This document shows positions 36,901-42,900 of a stretch of 64,000 nucleotides of DNA, in pieces. The stretch's first letter is position 1. Every line of letters begins with the position of its first letter. The DNA lies in contig NC_083517.1 of the NCBI RefSeq assembly GCF_032362555.1, positions 1,880,001 through 1,944,000 on the forward strand, written 5' to 3'. A program made the translations under genes and the position numbers. The DNA comes from Amyelois transitella. Lineage: Eukaryota > Arthropoda > Insecta > Lepidoptera > Pyralidae. Under the pieces are notes generated by a model, which was not told where the DNA came from, did not search any database, and was given only the letters and a program-made list of their open reading frames with translations.

Positions 36901-39900
36901 TTGAGAGTACCTAAGTTTATAACTATGCAAAATGTAATTTTCGCATTCGGAACATTATTATGGATATTTATACATACATACATATGGTCACGTCTATGTC
37001 CCTAGCGGGGTAGACAGAGCCAACAGTCTTGAAAAGACTGATATACCACGTTCAGCTTAATGATGGCTTAATGAAAGAATTGTTATTCAAATAGTGACAG
37101 GTTGCTAGCCGATCGCCTAAAAAAATAATCCCAAGTTTGTAAGCCTACCCCTTAGTCGCCTTTTATGACATCCATGGGAAAGAGATGGAGTGGTACTACT
37201 CATTTTTGTATTGATGCCGGGAACCACACGGCACCAATATTATTAATAAATAGTTTAAAATTTTGCGCCAAATGTAAAATTAACCGCTTTACGAGTAATT
37301 ACGATGGTAATCACGTGATTACAGAGCAAAGGTCGCTTTAGCTTCCTGTTAGCAGTCGCGTTTACAAAGTAATTGCTGGGAATATTGTAAGGAAATGATT
37401 GATGAAACGATTACAGATCTAGTTGTAAATAGATTATTTAGAATACGGTGTAATCTATAGATATACCTACTAACATTATAAACCACAGCATCGCCCGTGC
37501 GAATTTAACGCCATATCTACATTAAAACGATCAATTTAACGCCACTTACAAAATGGCGTGTGGTTCCTGGCGCTTCAGAATCGCGCCACTCCATATCTTT
37601 CCTATGGATGTCGTAAAAGGCGACTAAGGGTATGGCTAATTCACTTGGGATTCTTCTTTTAGGCGTTGGGCTAGCAAACTGGCAATATTTGAATCTCAAT
37701 TCCATAATTAAGCCATACAGCTGAACGTGGACTTTCATTCTTTTCTAGACTGCTGGCTCTATCTATTCCGTTAGAAATAAAGACGTTACATGTATTTATT
37801 CCAGGCGAGCCGCTAGTTCAGTTAGCACCTCTCTGAATTTGAGTCTCAATTCCATAATTAGCCCATACAGCTTAACGTGACCTCGCAGCCTTTTCAAAGA
37901 CTACTGGCTCAGTCTACCTCGTAAGAGACAAAGACGTTACATGTATTTATTCCAGGCGAGCGGCTCGTTGGGTTGACAACCTCTCTCTATTTGAATCTCA
38001 ATTCCATCATTAACCCATACAGCTTAACCCTTAAATTGGCAATCATTTCGCGACGTTTTACACAGGTATTTTCTTAAAAGGAGACTTATTAGGGTTCAAT
38101 TAATAAAACAATAAAAAAATTGTAAAAAAAAATATATATATTTTCATAATTTTTTCAGGTGTCACATATATGTAAGTGACATCACCAACTAATCTACAAA
38201 CTTAACAAAGAATCTACAATCTTATCCATCATACACGTCACATAGAACGTACATTGCCAGTTTAGTAGTTAACGTGACCTCGCAACCTTTTGCAAAGACT
38301 ACTGGCTCAGTCTACCTCGTAAGGGACAAAGACGTTACATTTATTTGTTCCAGGCGAGCCGATAGTTCAGTTAGCACCTCTCTCTATTTGAATCTCAATT
38401 CCATCATTAACCCTTACAGTTTAACGTGACCTCGCAGCCTTTTCAAAGACTACTGGCTCAGTCTACCTCGTAAGGGATAAAGACGTTACATGTATTTATT
38501 CCAGGCGAGCCGCTCGTTGGGTAAACAACCTATCTCTATTTGAATCTCAATTCCATCATTAACCTTTACAGCTTAACGTGACCTCGCAGCCTTTTCAAAG
38601 ACTACTGGCTCAGTCTACCTCGTAAGGGATAAAGACGTTACATGTATTTATTCCAGGCGAGCGGCTCTTTGGGTTAATAACCTATCTCTATTTGAATCTC
38701 AATTCCATCATTAACCTATACAGCTTACCGTGACCTCGCAACCTTTTGCAAAAACTACTGGCTCAGTCTACCTCGTAAGGGACAAAGACGTTACATGTAT
38801 TTATTCCAGGCGAGCCGCTTGTTCAGTTAGCATATCTCTCTATTTGAATCTCAATTCCATCATTAACCCATACAGCTTAACGCGACCTCGCAACCTTTTG
38901 CAAAGACTACTGGCTCAGTCTACCTCGTAAGGGACAAAGACGTTACATGTATTCATGCCAGGCGAGCCGCTAGTTCAGTTAGCACCTCTCTCTATTTGAA
39001 TCTCAATTCCATCATTAACTCACACAGCTTAACGTGACCTCGCAGCCTTTTCAAAGACTACTGGCTCAGTCTACCTCGTAAGGGACAAAGACGTTACATG
39101 TATTCATGCCAGGCGAGCCGCTAGTTCAGTCAGCACCTCTCTCTATTTGAATCTCAGTAAGCTCGCAACCTATTGCAAAGAGTAGGCTCAGTCTACCTCG
39201 TAAGGGACAAAGACGTTACATGTATTCGTTCCAGGCGAGCCGCTGGTGGTCCAAATGGAGTTGGAGAAGGCTGACAACGCGGAAGTAGCTCTTCTCGGGG
39301 AACAGAGTCCAAAACGATACGCCACGTCGGAGTTCAAGCAGTTCTGGGTCGTTCTGAAGAGGACGCTGCTGTTCAGCAGGAGGGACTGGGTAAGTGACTG
39401 ACTATATCACTAGATGCAAAAGAGTTATGAATGTGGATGAAGCGATGGAAGTATGCAGAGATCGTGGCAAGTGGAAAGAGGTAAAAAGGCGCGGGAAAGA
39501 GGCGTGGTTTTGTGTATGTATGTGTGTTATCACTAAATAGTTTAATTAATTATTAAATTAATTTTAAAGCGAAGTATGTATGTATGTAAACTTAGATCTT
39601 TAAAACTGGACGACGGGTTTTGATGCAGTTTTTCGCATAAATTTGATTCTGGTAATTTTTTTTTTAATAATGATGCCATTTTACAGATCAAAAGGCAAGA
39701 TCAAATAATCAAAGAGACCGCTCACATTAAAAGCATTGAGGATGCGTTACAATAACCAATAAATTACAAACGTTAATTAATGATAACGAACAAAATGATA
39801 CAAACTAATTTTTGTGATGCCGATGCCAAACAGTGCCGTGTGGTTCCCGGCACCAATACAAAAAAAGAATAGGACCACTCCATCTCTTTCCCATGGACGT

Positions 39901-42900
39901 CGTAAAAGGCGACTAAGGGATAGGCTTACAAACTTGGGATTCTTTTTTTAGGCGATGGCCTAGCAACCTGTCACTATTTGGATCTCAATACTATCAATAA
40001 GCCAAATAGCTGAACGTGGCCGATCAGTCTTTTCAAGACTGTTGGCTCTGTCTACCTCGCAAGGGATATGGACGTGACCATATGTATATGTACTAATTTT
40101 TGTTCCCAGACCCTCATGTACCTCCGTTTGTTCGCTCACATCCTGGTGGGGTTCCTCATCGGCGCTCTATACTATGACATCGGCAACGACGGCTCCAAAG
40201 TTCTCTCCAACCTCGGCTTTTTGTTCTTCAACATGCTGTTCCTCATGTACACCTCTATGACCATCACAATTCTTAGCTGTGAGTGTTATATATTACCATT
40301 TTTATAGGTATCACCCAAGAAATTTTACCAAAATAAATATTTGATGTCAACCAATGTTGTGTAACCAAAAGATATCACAATTATTAAGTGTGCCGTGTGG
40401 TTCCCGGCACCAATACAAAAAGAATAGGACCATTCCATCTCTTTCCCGTGGAATTGAACTTGGGATTCTTTTTTTAGGCGATGGGCTAGCGACCTGTCAC
40501 TATTTGAATCTCAATTCTATCGTTAAGCCAAATAGCAGAACGTGGCCATTCAGTCTTTTCAAGACTGTTGGCTCTGTCTACCCCGCAAGGGATATAGACG
40601 TGACCGTATGTATATGTATAACAAAGTGGACGTCAAGACTACTGACTCTGTCTACCCCGCAAGGGATTTAGACATGACCATGTATATGTATAACAAAGTG
40701 GACGTTATTATCTAATTAATTACATTTGTTCACAGTCCCCCTGGAGATGCCGGTGCTGATAAAGGAGCACTTCAACCGCTGGTACTCGCTCAGGTCCTAT
40801 TATCTCGCCATCACCGTCTCCGATATACCATTCCAGGTAAATTGTGTGACCAAAAACTAATTATGCCATAAAAGAAAAATAAATTCTATTATTTTTTTTT
40901 TTATGAGACCTTTAATACAGTCTCGAAGAGATAAAGTTCATTCGCTTGGCCAAAGGTCGGGTCAAGAGTACCCGAAATCGAGGAGGTTGCATGAAGAGAG
41001 CTATGAATGTGTATGAATTCTCAATATTAAATTATTTCACCGTGGTTTGTCGTTTCCACAAACTTAACAAATGTGTCGTTTAGTTCCCGGCACCAATAGA
41101 AAAAAAGAAATGGACCCCTCCATATTTATCCCATGGGTGTCGTAAAAGGCGACTAATGGAAAAGCTTTGGATTGTTCTTTCAGGCGATGAGCTAGCAATT
41201 ACTATTTGAATCTCAATCCTATCATTAAATCATAAGCAGCCGCACGTGGCCTATCACTCTTTTCAAGACAGTTGTCTCTGTCTACCCCGCAAGGGATACA
41301 AACGTTATACATACATACATATGGTCACGTCTATATCCCTTGCGGGGTAGACAGAGCCAACAGTCTTAAAAAGGCTGAATGGCCACGTTCAGCTATTTGG
41401 CTTAATGATAGAATTGAGATTCAAATAGTGACAGGTTGCTAACCCAACGCCTAAAAAAGAATCCCAAGTTTGTAAGCCTATCCCTTAGTCGCCTTTTACG
41501 ACATCCATGGAAAAGAGCTGGAGTGGTCCTATTCTTTTTTGTGTTGGTGCCGGGAACCACACGGCACAAACGTTATAATGTAAGTTAACATAGTTCAACA
41601 TGTGTGTACCAACCAGGCTATATTCTGCGTGATCTACGTGGTGATAGTGTACCTGCTGACCTCTCAGCCGGCCGAGTGGTTCCGCTTCTCGCTGTTCCTG
41701 AGCTCGTGCCTGCTCATCTCGTTCGTGGCGCAGAGCGTGGGGCTCGTCGTCGGCGCCGCCATGAATGTTCAGGTAAACTTCGAAATATATATATATATTA
41801 GCTGTCCCGGCTAACGTTGTTTTGCCATATAAATCACTTTTAAGTAATTTCTAGTTAAAAAAAAATGTTAAGTGTGGACAACCCTTTACACTTAGGGGTA
41901 TGAAAAATAGATGTTAGCCGATTCTCAGACCTACTGAATATGCATGCAAAATTTGGTTAAAATTACCGATTTTAACCAAATTTTGCATGCATATTCAGCC
42001 ATTTCGCAGGAGTACGGAGACAAACATAGTGACACGAGAATTTTATATATAAGATATATTATTATTTTTATTAAGAAAATTTTATTATTTAGTTAATTTA
42101 GATAACACTAATCAGTATTAATATTACTTGTCGTTGGCCACGAATTTAGATATAGGTAAATAAATATAATTATATTTGATATGTATAATGTTATATATTT
42201 AGAAGACACCAATAACGAAATTAATACATTGACAAAGAACATTATAAATTATCTGGCAATTATGTACAATTAAAACTACCTACATGGTTTCTTATAAAAA
42301 ATAATGCATCATCCGGCAAATGGCGGAAGGCAAGTGACTGACACATAAGAAAAACGAAACATACCTTTTTTTTTTAAATAATACGATGATGTAATACTAA
42401 CTGTACACTATCTGAACTAAAATTATAAATGCGAAAGTAAGTTTATTTGTTTGTTACCTCTTCACAAGTTATCTTCTAATTTAAGCTTCTTGAAATATCA
42501 CGTATATATAAAGGAACATCGTGAATATCTGGAGGAAGATACCTTGCATTCCGATAAAACCTACAGTTCCCGTGGGATCTGTCAAAAACTTGTATTGTTT
42601 TTTGTACTTAGGTGGCGCTAATTTCATCGCTTTATGTAGAATAGAATAGAAATTGTTGATGGAGTTATATTCATTCATGCGGGCGAGTAAAATCTTGTAT
42701 AACTAACAACAATTCAACAAGAAAACAATTAACATATATAAAAATCGGAAAAAAAAAAACAAATTTAACTATGAATCCCCACATAATGTACCTATTGAAC
42801 AAAAAAAATATTAAACAAACAATGCGTGTTCCCCCCCAGAACGGCGTGTTCCTGGCGCCGGTGATGTCGGTGCCGTTCCTGCTGTTCAGCGGGTTCTTCG

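Noticed and set aside
36261-39234. CRISPR-like array in ABCG intron 6
   Set aside because: The repeated units are SINE-derived tandem repeats without variable spacers.
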